Positions 24,218-35,902 are shown, counted from the first letter of the stretch. The stretch: 64,000 nt of DNA from Hyphomonadaceae bacterium (GCA_016791445.1 JAEUMP010000006.1:124001-188000), one strand, 5' to 3'. The notes: a model not told the origin generated them from the letters alone. Numbers and translations are program-made.

Positions 24218-24996
24218 TCCGTGTCGGCATCGGCGGGTGGGCGTTCGACCCGTGGAAGGACAACTTCTATCCGAAAGGTCTCTCGGCGGCGAAGGAGTTG
24301 GGGTATGCGAGCCGCAAAGTCACAAGCATCGAGGTCAACAGCACGTTCTATTCCACGTTCAAGCCGCCGACCTTCCGAAAATGGGCGGACGAGACGCCGG
24401 ACGATTTCGCCTTTTCGCTCAAGGCGAACCGCTTCTGCGTGAACCGCAAGGTGCTGGGCGATGCGGGCGAGAGCATCGAGCGCTTTCTCGGCTCCGGCGT
24501 CGAAGAGCTGGGACCGAAGCTCGGCCCGATCCTGTGGCAGCTTGCGGGCACGAAGAAGTTCGATCCGACGGATGTGGAGGCGTTTTTCAAGCTGCTGCCG
24601 AAGAAACTCGGCAAGCTGAAGTTGCGCCACGTCATCGAACCACGCCACGACAGCTTCATGACGCCGGACTTCATCGCTCTCGCGCAGAAGTACAAGGTCG
24701 CGATCGTCGTCGCGGATTCGCCCGACTATCCGATGATCAGCAATCCGACGACGGACTTCATGTATGCGCGCCTGCAGGCCACGCAGGCCAAGCGCAAGAC
24801 CGGATACGCGCCCGCCATGCTCGATTCCTGGGCGAAGATCGCGAAGGGCTGGGCCGCTGGCGAGGCGCCGACCACCGTCGAATATGTAGGAGACTGCAAA
24901 GGCGACGGCGTGAAACGCGATGTCTTCATCTACATGATCGCCGGCGCGAAAGAGCGCAATCCGGCAGCGGCGATGGCGTTGTTGGAGCGGTTGTGA
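24214..24996 (+). CDS. DUF72 family protein
   Basis: A 260-residue TIM-barrel-like protein of the DUF72 (YecE) family. Conserved stretches include VGIGGWAFDPWKDNFYPKGL, VTSIEVNSTFYSTFKPPTF, FAFSLKANR and RHVIEPRHDSF. Cytoplasmic. The biochemical function of the family is not established. It is translationally coupled (ATGA) to the ABM-fold protein, suggesting related roles. Confidence 0.9.
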   Translation: MIRVGIGGWAFDPWKDNFYPKGLSAAKELGYASRKVTSIEVNSTFYSTFKPPTFRKWADETPDDFAFSLKANRFCVNRKVLGDAGESIERFLGSGVEELGPKLGPILWQLAGTKKFDPTDVEAFFKLLPKKLGKLKLRHVIEPRHDSFMTPDFIALAQKYKVAIVVADSPDYPMISNPTTDFMYARLQATQAKRKTGYAPAMLDSWAKIAKGWAAGEAPTTVEYVGDCKGDGVKRDVFIYMIAGAKERNPAAAMALLERL

Positions 24997-25148
24997 CCCC
25001 CTCTCCCGCCTGCGGGAGAGGGGTATGCCAACGCAGTGAGCGAGGGTGAGGGCCCGGTCTCGCAGAACGAGACTCATCCTGCACCACTGCGCCCTCACCC
25101 TGACTTCGCTCACGCTCAGTCTGCCCCTCTCCCGCAAGCGGGAGAGGG
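24997..25148. repeat. Palindromic repeat family, copy 1
   Basis: Terminal hairpins CCCTCTCCCGC/GCGGGAGAGGG at both ends frame a core with GAGGGTGAGGGC and its complement GCCCTCACCC, plus a short GTCTC/GAGAC stem-loop. It fills the gap between DUF72 and the acyl-CoA dehydrogenase, ending one base before the latter's stop codon, so it may act as a terminator. Confidence 0.92.
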
Positions 25149-26285
25149 TTATTTCATCAACTCCCGCGCGATGATCACGCGCATGATCTCGTTGGTCCCT
25201 TCCAGGATCTGGTTCACGCGCACGTCGCGGACGATGCGTTCGATCTCGTAGTCCTTGAGATAGCCGTAGCCGCCGTGGATCTGCAGCGCTTCGTTGGCGA
25301 CGCGGAAGCCGGCGTCGGTGACGAAACGTTTCGCCATGGCGCAGAATTTCGTCGCTTCGGGATCCTTTGCATCGAGACGCGCGGCGGCTTCGTAGAGAAA
25401 GACGCGCGCGGCTTCGAGTTCGGTCGCCATGTCGGCGAGCTTGAATTGCGTAGCCTGGAAATCGCCGATCGGTTTGCCGAAGGCCTTGCGCTCCTGCGAA
25501 TACTGAAGCGCGCGCTCAAACGCATCCGTCGCGCCGCCGAGGGACGACGCCGCGATGTTCAGGCGCCCGCCATCGAGGCCCATCATCGCGATCTTGAAGC
25601 CGAAGCCTTCGTCATTGATGAGATTTTCCGCAGGCACGCGGCAATCCTCGAAGATCACCTGCGCGGTCGGCTGCGCGTTCCAGCCCATCTTCTTTTCGAG
25701 CGCGCCGAAGGAGAGCCCGGGCGTGCCCTTCTCGACGACGACGGTCGACACGCCCTTCGCGCCGCCCTCGCCGGTGCGCACCATGCAGACATAGAGATCG
25801 TTTTCCGGCGCGCCTGAGATGAAGGCCTTCGTGCCATTCAGAATGTAGTGCGAATTGCCGTCCTTCTTCGCCGTCGTGCGCAGCGCCGCCGCATCGGAGC
25901 CCGAGCCCGGTTCGGTGAGCGCATAGCTCGCCATCAGGTCCATCGACGTCAGCTTCGGCAGCCAGCGCCGGCGCTGCTCCTCATTGCCGAAGCGATCGAT
26001 CATCCACGACGCCATGTTATGGATCGAGATGAAGGCCGCCGTCGCCACGCAGCCGCGCGAGAGCTGCTCAAAAATGAGCGCCGCATCGAGCCGCCCGAGC
26101 GCCGAGCCGCCCACGTCTTCCTGCACATAGATGCCGGCAAAACCGAGTTCGGCCGCCTGCTTGATCACATCGCGCGGAAACACCGAGCCCTGATCCCACG
26201 CGGCGGCGTTGGGACGGAGCTGGTCGAACGCGAACTGGCGCGCAGTGTCCTGGATGAGGCGCTGGTCTTCGGTGAGCTGGGGCAT
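25149..26285 (-). CDS. Acyl-CoA dehydrogenase, isobutyryl-CoA type
   Basis: A 378-residue FAD enzyme. The two family signatures are present: ALTEPGSGSDAAALRTTA and QIHGGYGYLKDYEIERIVRDVRV; the catalytic Glu is in ILEGTNEIMR. The overall sequence resembles ACAD8 isobutyryl-CoA dehydrogenase (ATAAFISIHNMASWMID). It would convert isobutyryl-CoA to methacrylyl-CoA in valine catabolism. It is 11 bp downstream of the small membrane protein gene and part of the mmsA group. Confidence 0.9.
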   Translation of the reverse strand: MPQLTEDQRLIQDTARQFAFDQLRPNAAAWDQGSVFPRDVIKQAAELGFAGIYVQEDVGGSALGRLDAALIFEQLSRGCVATAAFISIHNMASWMIDRFGNEEQRRRWLPKLTSMDLMASYALTEPGSGSDAAALRTTAKKDGNSHYILNGTKAFISGAPENDLYVCMVRTGEGGAKGVSTVVVEKGTPGLSFGALEKKMGWNAQPTAQVIFEDCRVPAENLINDEGFGFKIAMMGLDGGRLNIAASSLGGATDAFERALQYSQERKAFGKPIGDFQATQFKLADMATELEAARVFLYEAAARLDAKDPEATKFCAMAKRFVTDAGFRVANEALQIHGGYGYLKDYEIERIVRDVRVNQILEGTNEIMRVIIARELMK

Positions 26286-26296
26286 GGTCTCTTACT

Positions 26297-26629
26297 CTAT
26301 CCAAGCCATCGTTCGATGATCGGCTTCGGCGGGCGGGAATGCGCCCACGCTTCGATCCCGAGAATGGCGCATTGTGCGACCGCGGAAAACGCGAGAATGC
26401 CAAGGAAAATGCGCGGCCAGCGCCGGAAGATCAATGCGGCTGCGGCGAGGACGGGGGCGAGAAGCGCGAGCCAGCCGAGCGGGACGTAGAGCGTGCGGAG
26501 CAGCATCAGGAGCCAGTCGACGCCTTGAGGCGATATATCGGCGCCGAATTTGAGCGCGGTGACGGCAATCGCCGCAACGCTCAGCGCCGTGAGTGCGGCC
26601 CAGAGGAGCCAGAGGGAGCTCGGTTTCAC
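26297..26629 (-). CDS. Small three-segment membrane protein, unknown
   Basis: A 110-residue membrane protein with three or four hydrophobic stretches: LWLLWAALTALSVAAIAVTA, LYVPLGWLALLAPVLAAAAL and FLGILAFSAVAQCAILGI. The start is a GTG at 26629 overlapping the stop of the PhyH-like gene (GTGA); the frame runs further upstream but only as a shadow. No family recognised. It sits inside the valine-catabolism gene group. Confidence 0.75.
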   Translation of the reverse strand: MKPSSLWLLWAALTALSVAAIAVTALKFGADISPQGVDWLLMLLRTLYVPLGWLALLAPVLAAAALIFRRWPRIFLGILAFSAVAQCAILGIEAWAHSRPPKPIIERWLG

Positions 26630-27281
26630 GCGACAGCCATGTCGGAAGCGTCCGCCCACTCAAGCGGCGTCGGCAACGGCACGGTCGCATAGTCCACCCG
26701 GATGGCGCGGCGCGGCGACGACACCCTGGATACGCCAGAGCGATGCAGCAGCAGGGCGGAAGCGGCAAGCACATCCCCTCGAAGCGCGACGCACACTTCG
26801 CAATCACCCCGCTCCGCAACCGCGGCCGCGTCTTCGCTCCGAACGCGCCCTGCCCGCTGCGAGCCCAGCGCGATTTCCAAAGCACCGTTATCAGCGTCTG
26901 CATCGTCAAGATGAACCCGCAGGAAGAACATCGATCGGAGAAATTCGAGCGGCGGCTCCACGTGCCAGACGCCCGCTTTGCGTGTCCAGGCCGAAAAGCC
27001 GTCAACTTCAGCGCGCTCTTGCACCGCGATGACCCGGTCCTGATGCCAACCAAGCGACCAGTTCACTTCGCTATGCTTGTCGAATGCGATGACGCGCACC
27101 ACACGCGCCGTCGGCGCTACGCGCGACGCTATGCCCGCGAGCGCATCCGCAGCGATACCGAGCGCCGATAACGTCAGACGCACGCCCGGACCATCGTTGG
27201 TGGAGATGGACGCATCCAGCGCAGCAAGCTCGGCTTCACCAAGCGCGCCGCGAAACCATTCGCGCCCGGTCTCGTCCATCA

Positions 27282-27282
<1 letters not shown>
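26626..27282 (-). CDS. Phytanoyl-CoA dioxygenase-like Fe(II)/2OG enzyme
   Basis: A 218-residue protein of the PhyH-like 2-oxoglutarate dioxygenase group. Candidate iron ligands are His and Asp in LGWHQDRV and His in LLHRSGVSRVSS; RRAIRVDY supplies the 2OG-binding Arg. Length is short but complete. The ATG at 27282 shares a base with the mmsA stop (TGATG), so it is coupled to mmsA; the open frame upstream is an mmsA shadow. Substrate unknown; the context suggests a CoA ester or branched acid. Confidence 0.82.
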
Positions 27283-28775
<1,493 letters not shown>

Positions 28776-28815
28776 GGGGCGCTCCTTGATCTGATGGGCG
28801 TGGAGTAGCGCCGCC

Positions 28816-28965
28816 CCCCCTCCCCCGCAAGCGGGGGAGGGAAAGCTTTCGCGAAGCGGAAGCAAGGTGAGGGCAAAGTGGTGCGGAATGGAGCGCCATC
28901 CTGCGAGACCGGCCCCTCACCCTGACCGCTGCGCGGTCTGTCCCTCTCCCGCAGGCGGGAGAGGG
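28816..28965. repeat. Palindromic repeat family, copy 2
   Basis: Terminal arms CCCCTCCCCCGC/GCGGGGGAGGG and CCCTCTCCCGC/GCGGGAGAGGG frame an internal AAGGTGAGGGC...CCCTCACCCTGA core. It lies between the mmsA start and the mltA stop and ends 5 bp from the mltA stop codon. Confidence 0.9.
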
Positions 28966-28970
28966 TTGAT

Positions 28971-30251
28971 TCAGTTCATTGCGATGCGCTGCGGCGCGAG
29001 GGTGTTCGGCAGGAGCGTCCAGAAGCGCGCCGGCGCGTTCTGCGCGGCCGCCGCCGCGAACGCCGCATCGCCCGTGCCGAAGAACACGTCCCCGCGCACC
29101 GGTCCGCGACGGATCGCGCCGCCGGTGTCTTGCGCGACGAGAAGCCGGCGCAGGCCGTTCTCCGCATCGACGAACAGCACCGCGCCGTAGGGGTGGAACG
29201 CCGGATCGACGGCGATGGAGCCGAGCGGCGTCAGCGGCACGCCCTGCGCGCCGTTCGGTCCCGCGAGCGGATCGCGGATCGGCTCCAGCTGGAAGAACAC
29301 ATAGCTCGGATCGAGATTCATCGCCGCGCGCACCTGCTCCGGCGTCTGCGCGGCGAGCCAGTCGCACACGCCCTGCTTCGTCGCCGACGCCGCGCCGCGA
29401 TCGCGGATCTGCGGATAGATGGAATTCCACTTCCAGCCGTTCTGCGCCGCATAGGCCATGCGCATCTGGATACCGTCCTCAAATTGCACGCGCGCCGAAC
29501 CCTGCACCTGCACGTCGTACACATCGCAGGCGCGCGCATAGCCGAGCACGCCGGAGCGCAGATCAAGCTCGCCGCGCTTCGGCACGGGCACGATCTTGCG
29601 ATCGCTCGTCAGCCTGCCCCACATCGAGGTCTTGAATCGGCGCTCGAGCCGTTCGCTGAGCGCTTCGCCTGCACGGGCCTCCACATCGTCGGCGAGGATC
29701 GGCGCGATGCTCTTCATCACGTCCTCGGCGATCTGCTTCGACATGCCGGCGGCTTCGTCGAAGGCGGCGAAGTCGATCTGCACGAGATCCGCGGGGCGCG
29801 CGAGGAACGGCTCTTCGAAGCCCGGCTGCGGCGTGCGACGCGCCTGCACGACGGGTTCGTAATAGCCGGTAAGGCGACGCAATTGATCGCTGCGCGCAAT
29901 CACTTCGTGCGGTGTGAAATTGGCTTCAAAGAAGGCGCGCGCATCTTTCGCGTCCGCCGCTGCGGCGCAGACGGCGCGCCAGTCCGCGACGGTTCCGCCA
30001 TAGGCGGCGGTACGGCCGTAGGCAGCGGAATCGTCCCGCCGCGTCTGCGCGGCGCAGGAGCGGCGGAAAGCATCCAGCGCGGGATGCGGATCGTTCTCCG
30101 TCCAGCCCGGCAGCTGCGCGAACGACGCGGGGCGCAGCTGGAACACGGGGCCTGACGGCGTCGTCGGCGCGACGGGCCCGACAGGCGGTTTTTCGGAACT
30201 CGCACAGGCGGCGAGCGTGACGGCGAGAGCGAGGGCGGCGAACTTCTTCAT
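28971..30251 (-). CDS. mltA: Membrane-bound lytic murein transglycosylase A
   Basis: A 426-residue MltA-family enzyme, cleaving the glycan strand of peptidoglycan. MKKFAALALAVTLAAC is a lipoprotein signal (LAAC). The mature part has LTGYYEPVV, the 3D-domain region VLFVDAENGLRRLLVAQDTG, and GPVRGDVFFG with the catalytic Asp. ATG 30251 has AGAAGG upstream. It ends in a repeat and follows msrA by 18 bp, so the two are probably co-transcribed. Predicted location is the periplasmic face of the inner or outer membrane. Confidence 0.93.
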   Translation of the reverse strand: MKKFAALALAVTLAACASSEKPPVGPVAPTTPSGPVFQLRPASFAQLPGWTENDPHPALDAFRRSCAAQTRRDDSAAYGRTAAYGGTVADWRAVCAAAADAKDARAFFEANFTPHEVIARSDQLRRLTGYYEPVVQARRTPQPGFEEPFLARPADLVQIDFAAFDEAAGMSKQIAEDVMKSIAPILADDVEARAGEALSERLERRFKTSMWGRLTSDRKIVPVPKRGELDLRSGVLGYARACDVYDVQVQGSARVQFEDGIQMRMAYAAQNGWKWNSIYPQIRDRGAASATKQGVCDWLAAQTPEQVRAAMNLDPSYVFFQLEPIRDPLAGPNGAQGVPLTPLGSIAVDPAFHPYGAVLFVDAENGLRRLLVAQDTGGAIRRGPVRGDVFFGTGDAAFAAAAAQNAPARFWTLLPNTLAPQRIAMN

Positions 30252-30269
30252 GCCGCCTTCTAGCACGCG

Positions 30270-30881
30270 TCAGGAGGCGTTGCGCCACACCTGGCGCAGC
30301 CGCGCGTCGCGACCGCAGGCGGCGCGATAGGTGTTGTAGCGGATGGCGTTCTTCCGCGCGTAATCGCGGTGATATTCTTCCGCCGGATAGAAGCGCGCGA
30401 GCGGCAGGACCGGTGTGACGACCGGCGCCGTGAGACGGTTCGATGCGACGAGGGCCGCCTTCGACGCCTCCGCGTCCGCGCGCTGCGACGGCGCTGCGAA
30501 AATGGCGGAACGGTAACTCGGGCCCCGGTCACAGAACTGGCCGCCGGAGTCCGTGGGGTCGATCAGACGCCAGTAGCGGTCGACGAGCTGGCGATAGCTG
30601 ATGCGCGCGGGATCGAAGGTGACGCGCACGGCTTCGTAGTGGCCGGTCGTTTCGGTGATCACGTCCTCGTAGGTCGGATTCGCGGTGTGGCCGCCGGTGT
30701 AGCCGGAGAGCACCTCGACGACGCCGGGGATGGCCTTGAAGTCGTGCTCCACACACCAGAAGCAACCACCCGCGAAGACGGCCTCCTGCGTGACGGCGGG
30801 GCGTTCCTTGGGCTGCGACTGCGCCGGCGCGCTGCAGGCGGCAAGGACGAGGACGGCTAGGAGGGTGAAGAAGCGGGCCAT
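30270..30881 (-). CDS. msrA: Peptide methionine sulfoxide reductase A, lipoprotein form
   Basis: A 203-residue MsrA that reduces Met-S-sulfoxide. The catalytic motif GGCFWCVEHDF carries C40; VVEVLSGYTGGHTANPTYEDV and GHYEAVRVTFDP are standard family blocks. Unlike most MsrA proteins it starts with a lipoprotein signal (LVLAAC, C16), so it should act in the periplasm. C-terminal recycling cysteines differ from E. coli: a single late Cys in AACGRD is visible. It precedes mltA by 18 bp. Confidence 0.93.
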   Translation of the reverse strand: MARFFTLLAVLVLAACSAPAQSQPKERPAVTQEAVFAGGCFWCVEHDFKAIPGVVEVLSGYTGGHTANPTYEDVITETTGHYEAVRVTFDPARISYRQLVDRYWRLIDPTDSGGQFCDRGPSYRSAIFAAPSQRADAEASKAALVASNRLTAPVVTPVLPLARFYPAEEYHRDYARKNAIRYNTYRAACGRDARLRQVWRNAS

Positions 30882-30923
30882 GCGGGCTTGTACGATGGAA
30901 TGGCGCGAGTGGTTGCACGCCTT

Positions 30924-31062
30924 CCCTCTCCCGCCAGCGGGAGAGGGATATGCGAGCGGAGCGAGCGCGGGTGAGGGCCAGTGAGACGATTATCGCGAAC
31001 GTCTCACACACCCTTACCCTGATCGCTTCGCGATCTGTCCCTCCCCCGCGCGCGGGGGAGGG
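30924..31062. repeat. Palindromic repeat family, copy 3
   Basis: CCCTCTCCCGC and CTCCCCCGCG hairpins at the two ends, with GAGGGATATGCGAGCGGAGCG and a GGGTGAGGGCC core. It separates the msrA start from the end of the M2 peptidase gene, 8 bp before the latter's stop codon. Confidence 0.9.
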
Positions 31063-31070
31063 TTAGAACA

Positions 31071-32918
31071 TCACCAGCCGCAGGACTGCCCGCGGTTCTG
31101 TTCCTCAAGCCAGCCTTGCAGCGGCTTGAAGTAATCGATCACGGCGCTCGCATCCATTTCGCGCTGGCCGGTGAAGGCTTCGAGCGCATCCGGCCACGGC
31201 TTCGAAGCGCCCATCTCCATCATCGCGTTGAACTTCGCGCCGACTTCCTTGTCGCCGAAGATGGTGCAGCGGTGCAGCGGACCTTCCCAACCCGCTTCCT
31301 TGCAGGCCGCGCGGTAGAACTGGAACTGCAGGATGTGCGCGAGGAAATACCGCGTGTACGGCACGTTCGCGGGCACGTGGTACTTCGCGCCGGCGTCGAA
31401 CGCATCGGCGGGACGTGCGCCGCCCGGCGGCACGATGCCCTGATACTGCGTGCGCAGCTTCCACCACGAGGTGTTGTAGTCGCTCACAGGCGTATCGCCC
31501 GAATAGACCTGCCAGCGCCACTTATCGACGAGCAGGCCGAACGGCATGAACGCGACCTTGTCGAGCGCCATGCGCAGCAGCAGCCCCGTATCCGCCGACG
31601 CATCGGGGACCTGGTTGATGAGGCCGATGCGGCGCAGATATTCCGGCGTGATCGCGAGCGCGACCATGTCGCCGATGGCTTCGTGGAAGCCGTCGTTCGC
31701 GCCATCCTTGAAGATGAAGGACTGATCCTTGTAGGCGCGCTGGTAGTAGTTGTGCCCGAGTTCGTGGTGGACCGTCTGGAAGTCTTCCGCATTCACCTGC
31801 GTGCACATCTTGATGCGGATGTCCTCGATGTTGTCGAGGTTCCACGCGGAGGCGTGGCACACCACGTCGCGGCCCTGCGGGCGCACGATCATCGAGCGGT
31901 CCCAGAAGGTCTGCGGCAGCGGCGCAAAGCCGAGCGACGAGAAGAAACCTTCGCCCGTCTTCACCATCCGCACAGCGTCATAGCGGTTCGCGCGCAGGCG
32001 CGCCGTGACATCGATGTTCGGCGTGCGCGTGCGCGGCGCGACGATGTCGTAGATGTTGCCCCACGACTGCGCCCACATGTTGCCGAGAAGATCGGCGCGG
32101 ATCGGGCCCGTCTTCGGCTGCACGGCGTCGCCGTAGCGCGCGTTGAGACGCGAGCGCGTGTAGCAGTGCAGCTGGTTGTAGAGCGGCGCCACCTGGCCCC
32201 ACAGGCGATCCGTCTCGGCGGCGAATTCAGCCGCCGGCATGTCGTACTTCGACCGCCACAGCGCCCCGGTATCGGCATAGCCGAGTTCCTTCGATCCTTC
32301 ATTGGCGAGTGCGACGAGGCGTGCGTAGTCCTCCTTCATCGGCGGCGAGATGGAGTGCCAGCCCGTCCAGATCGCCGCGAGCCGCGCGGGATCGCGCGAG
32401 GACGCCATCTCGATGGTCGCGCGTTCGAGGTCCATCTTGCCGCCGGCGATATCGAACGTGCCGGTGGCGTAGATCTCCTCGAGCTTGGTGCCGATATCGG
32501 CCATCTGCTGCGCGGCGCCCGTGCGCCCTGGCGCCGGCAGCGTGAGGCCGCGCTTCAGAAGGTCGAGCTTGCGCGCGACGACGGGATCGAGACCAGCGGT
32601 CGAATACGTCGCGGCTTCCTTGGCGAGTGCGGAGAAGCGCTCCGTGATCTGCGCATTCGCGCGCGCGGCGAGCCAGTTGGTGTCGAAGGTGATGTTGGTC
32701 TGGCGCATCCAGTCGGCGCGCGCGGCGGCCTCGGCGAGCGCCGCGAGTTCCGCTTCCGCCTTGGCGACGAAGGTCGCGGCGTCGGGCCTCGCGGCTTCAG
32801 TCGTCGCGGCGACGGCCGGTGCGGCGGAGACCTGCGCGGCGTTGTCGGTCACGCAGGCCGCCACGAGCGCAAGCGCTGCGGCGGCGGCGAACCAGCGCGC
32901 CTTCTTCATTGAAAACAT
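31071..32918 (-). CDS. M2-family peptidyl-dipeptidase (ACE-like), lipoprotein
   Basis: A 615-residue zinc dipeptidyl carboxypeptidase of the M2 (angiotensin-converting-enzyme-like) family. The zinc motif HHELGHNYYQRAYK and the third-ligand segment GANDGFHEAIGD are intact. The N-terminus, MFSMKKARWFAAAAALALVAAC, is a lipoprotein signal, so it works in the periplasm. ATG 32918 follows GGAGG at 6 nt. It releases dipeptides from peptide C-termini. Standalone gene between a repeat and the two-component genes. Confidence 0.93.
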   Translation of the reverse strand: MFSMKKARWFAAAAALALVAACVTDNAAQVSAAPAVAATTEAARPDAATFVAKAEAELAALAEAAARADWMRQTNITFDTNWLAARANAQITERFSALAKEAATYSTAGLDPVVARKLDLLKRGLTLPAPGRTGAAQQMADIGTKLEEIYATGTFDIAGGKMDLERATIEMASSRDPARLAAIWTGWHSISPPMKEDYARLVALANEGSKELGYADTGALWRSKYDMPAAEFAAETDRLWGQVAPLYNQLHCYTRSRLNARYGDAVQPKTGPIRADLLGNMWAQSWGNIYDIVAPRTRTPNIDVTARLRANRYDAVRMVKTGEGFFSSLGFAPLPQTFWDRSMIVRPQGRDVVCHASAWNLDNIEDIRIKMCTQVNAEDFQTVHHELGHNYYQRAYKDQSFIFKDGANDGFHEAIGDMVALAITPEYLRRIGLINQVPDASADTGLLLRMALDKVAFMPFGLLVDKWRWQVYSGDTPVSDYNTSWWKLRTQYQGIVPPGGARPADAFDAGAKYHVPANVPYTRYFLAHILQFQFYRAACKEAGWEGPLHRCTIFGDKEVGAKFNAMMEMGASKPWPDALEAFTGQREMDASAVIDYFKPLQGWLEEQNRGQSCGW

Positions 32919-33004
32919 GGGGTTCCTCCCGGAAGTCGGCTGGGCCGACCGATTGGGGGAAACCTAAGTGCGGCGTTTGGCCGATTGCAAGCGCTTCGCG
33001 ACGA

Positions 33005-33382
33005 TCAGGCGACTTGTGCGGCGCCGGGCACCAGCCGCTCCATGGTCGCGATCAGTCCGGGCAGATCGACGGGCTTGGTGGCGTAGGCGTCGCAGCCCGC
33101 TTCGAGGCAGCGCGCGCGATCGCCGTCCATGGCGTGCGCCGTGAGCGCCACGATCGGCGTCTTCGAGACGTCCGCGTTCTGGCGGATGGCGCGCGTCGCC
33201 TCGAGCCCCGACAGCACCGGCATGGACACGTCCATCAGCACGATGTCGGGCTTCAGCGCGAGCGTCTGCTCGATCGCCTGCTGGCCGTCGGCGGCGGCGA
33301 AGACCGCATAGCCGCGACGCTCAAGGCGCCGACGCAGCATGTCGAGATTTTCCGTGTTGTCCTCGGCGATGAGTACGCGCAT
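33005..33382 (-). CDS. Single-domain response regulator
   Basis: A 125-residue receiver with full conserved set: E7/D8, phosphoacceptor D51 (LMDVSMP), T81 and K103 (ATKPVD). No output domain. It is 12 bp downstream of the hybrid kinase gene on the same strand, so it is very probably its diffusible partner. Resembles DivK/CheY-like regulators. Confidence 0.92.
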   Translation of the reverse strand: MRVLIAEDNTENLDMLRRRLERRGYAVFAAADGQQAIEQTLALKPDIVLMDVSMPVLSGLEATRAIRQNADVSKTPIVALTAHAMDGDRARCLEAGCDAYATKPVDLPGLIATMERLVPGAAQVA

Positions 33383-33394
33383 GGCCTTTTCTCC

Positions 33395-35902
33395 TCAATT
33401 CTGCTGCCGCGCCGCATGGGCGCTGCCGATGGCGTCGTTGAGCGCTTCAAACAGCGCAACGCGATCGGCAGGTTTGGTGAAATGCGCGACGGCGCCGCGC
33501 GCCAGCGCTTCGCGCCGCTCCGCAAGGCCGGTGAGCACGATGACGGGCGTGCGCGCGGTGGCGGGATCGGCGCGCAGCGTTTCGAGAACCTCCCAGCCGG
33601 ACATGTCCGGCAGGCCGATGTCGAGCACGATCGCATCCGGCGCCATGGCGCGTGCGGCGGCGATCGCTTCAGCGCCGGTGCGCGCCTCGCAAAGCTGGAA
33701 GCGCTCCGGCGCCTGGCGACGAATGAGATCGCGCGCGGAGGACTCGTCCTCGATCACGAGCAGCACCGCAGGCTCGCCCGCAGCATCGGTCGAGGCGATG
33801 CGTTCAATCGCCGGCGTCGAGTCCGTCTCGCGCAGCGGCACGGTGAGCGTGAAGCACGAACCCTCGCCAGGCGCGCTGTCGACCGTGACATCGCCGCCCA
33901 TGGCGCGCGCAAGGCGCCGCGTGATCGCCAGACCAAGGCCGGTGCCGCCGAAGCGGCGCGTCGTCGACGCATCCGCCTGCACAAAGGCCTCAAACAGCCG
34001 CGCCATCTGCTCGGCGGTCATGCCGATGCCCGTGTCGCGCACGCTGAACGCGACGAAGCCGCCGCACTCGGTGACGCGCAGATCGAGACCGATTTCGCCG
34101 GCATGGGTGAACTTCGCCGCGTTGGCGAGCAGATTGACCACGCACTGGCGGACCTTGCCGGCATCGGCGAGGCCGTGCGGAATCTCTCCGGCAAACGTCA
34201 GCGCCAGCGTGTTGGCGTTCTTCTGCACCGCCGGCGTCACCAGATCTGCGGCATCCTGCGCGAGGCGCTGGAAGTCCGTGTCGATCTCCTCGAGATCGAG
34301 CCGTCCGGCTTCGATCTTCGACAGGTCGAGAATTTCGTTGATGAGCGAAAGCAGCTGTCGGGCCGCATTCTGGATGCGACGCAGATCTTCCGGCCCCGTC
34401 GCGTGCTCGGCGGCGACGAGATCCTCTTCAAGCAGTTCCGCATAGCCGATCACGGCGTTGAGCGGCGTGCGCAGTTCGTGGCTGACGTTCGCGAGGAACT
34501 GCGACTTGGCGAGGCTGGCTTCTTCCGCCGCGCTGCGCGCCGCCGCCAGATCATCGACGAGTTGCACGATCGCGGCATCGCGCGCGTCGAACTCCGCCAG
34601 CAGGCCCTCCAGGCGCGCGGCCATCATCTCGAAGGATTCGCCGCCGCAGGATGCCGCGCCATAGGTTTCGAACGACGTCGACTGCAGTTCGTCGCGCCCG
34701 AGACGCCCCAACAGCGCCTGCTTGGCGGCGACGGCGGCTTCCACGCGCGCCATGGCCCGCAGGAGGTTGTCGTCCGCGCGCTTGCGTTCGGAGATATCGA
34801 TGGTGACGTTCAGCAGCCGCTCGAGGCTGCCATCCGCCTGGCGCTGGCCTTCCATGATGTTGCGCACCCAGCGGATTTCACCGTCCGGCCGCACAATGCG
34901 CACTTCGTAGTCGACGCGGTCGCCGGCCTTCTGCAGCCGTGCGGCCATCTCGCTGGGAATGTGGCGATCGTCGGGATGCACCCACTCCTGCCCCGTCGAC
35001 TCGGATATGCGGCCCGGCAGCGTGCGGCCCACGATCTTGGCCATCGTCGGCGAGCACGAGACGCGGTCGCGCTTGAAGTCCGCTTCCCAGACGCCGCCCT
35101 GCACGAGATCGAGCGCGAGATTGGCCCGGTCCGCAACGCGTTCCGCCGCGACCTGCGCTTCGACGAGCGCGGTCATTTCCTCGCCGATGATGAGGACGCC
35201 GTCCACTTCGCCCGTTGCAGCGCGCCACGGGCTCACAGTCCAGCGCAGCCAGCCGCGCCGGCCGTCCGTCGCGCGCACATAAAGATCGCGTTCGCCGTGC
35301 GAGGTATTGCCTGCAAGCGCCTGGCGATAGGCTTCGCGCCAGTGCGCCGGGATCATCGGGATGACATCGAAGATCGATCGGCCGAGCACCGACTTCCTGT
35401 CGAGACCGAAGCTCGCGATCCAGGTATCGCTCACCCAGACGAAGGCGAGGTTGCGATCGAGCCGCGCCGCCGACATCGAGGAAAGCCTGAAGGCGGCGGC
35501 GGAAATTTCGACGCCCATGGTCGGGCTCTCGGAGACGACCGCCGCGTCTTCAAGGATGGCGCCGCGCACGAGGCCGTCGCCGCACGCGCCTTCGCAGACG
35601 ATGCGCACCGTACGCGGTCGGCCGGCGATGTCGCCGAGGGTGAGGGTCACGGTCGCACGCGCGCCGGAAACGATGGCGTTCAGCAGGCGGGCCCAGTTGG
35701 CGGAGTCCGCCGGGCTCGCGGTCGCCGCAACGGCGGCGAGCCGCAGCAGCATGGCGCGGCGCACGCCGAACAGCGCTCGGGCCGCAGGCGACCCCGACAG
35801 CAGTCCTGTGAGCGGGTCGAAGCGCCAGAAGACAGGCGCCAGCGGCCGCACGACGCGCGTGCGTGTCTCCGGCGTTGTCCGGTTCCCCACCGTTGCCTGC
35901 AT
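33395..35902 (-). CDS. Cytoplasmic PAS hybrid histidine kinase
   Basis: An 835-residue hybrid kinase without membrane segments. After an N-terminal PAS-like region come two further PAS domains ([20 protein letters not shown] and [19 protein letters not shown]; the second with [11 protein letters not shown]), a helical linker, HisKA with H475 ([16 protein letters not shown]), the ATP-binding domain ([11 protein letters not shown]-like N box, [18 protein letters not shown]), and a C-terminal receiver with D761 ([11 protein letters not shown]). ATG 35902 has GGAG at 7 nt. Signal unknown: redox, light or a ligand could be read by the PAS domains. It is followed by a single-receiver gene. Confidence 0.94.
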   Translation of the reverse strand: MQATVGNRTTPETRTRVVRPLAPVFWRFDPLTGLLSGSPAARALFGVRRAMLLRLAAVAATASPADSANWARLLNAIVSGARATVTLTLGDIAGRPRTVRIVCEGACGDGLVRGAILEDAAVVSESPTMGVEISAAAFRLSSMSAARLDRNLAFVWVSDTWIASFGLDRKSVLGRSIFDVIPMIPAHWREAYRQALAGNTSHGERDLYVRATDGRRGWLRWTVSPWRAATGEVDGVLIIGEEMTALVEAQVAAERVADRANLALDLVQGGVWEADFKRDRVSCSPTMAKIVGRTLPGRISESTGQEWVHPDDRHIPSEMAARLQKAGDRVDYEVRIVRPDGEIRWVRNIMEGQRQADGSLERLLNVTIDISERKRADDNLLRAMARVEAAVAAKQALLGRLGRDELQSTSFETYGAASCGGESFEMMAARLEGLLAEFDARDAAIVQLVDDLAAARSAAEEASLAKSQFLANVSHELRTPLNAVIGYAELLEEDLVAAEHATGPEDLRRIQNAARQLLSLINEILDLSKIEAGRLDLEEIDTDFQRLAQDAADLVTPAVQKNANTLALTFAGEIPHGLADAGKVRQCVVNLLANAAKFTHAGEIGLDLRVTECGGFVAFSVRDTGIGMTAEQMARLFEAFVQADASTTRRFGGTGLGLAITRRLARAMGGDVTVDSAPGEGSCFTLTVPLRETDSTPAIERIASTDAAGEPAVLLVIEDESSARDLIRRQAPERFQLCEARTGAEAIAAARAMAPDAIVLDIGLPDMSGWEVLETLRADPATARTPVIVLTGLAERREALARGAVAHFTKPADRVALFEALNDAIGSAHAARQQN

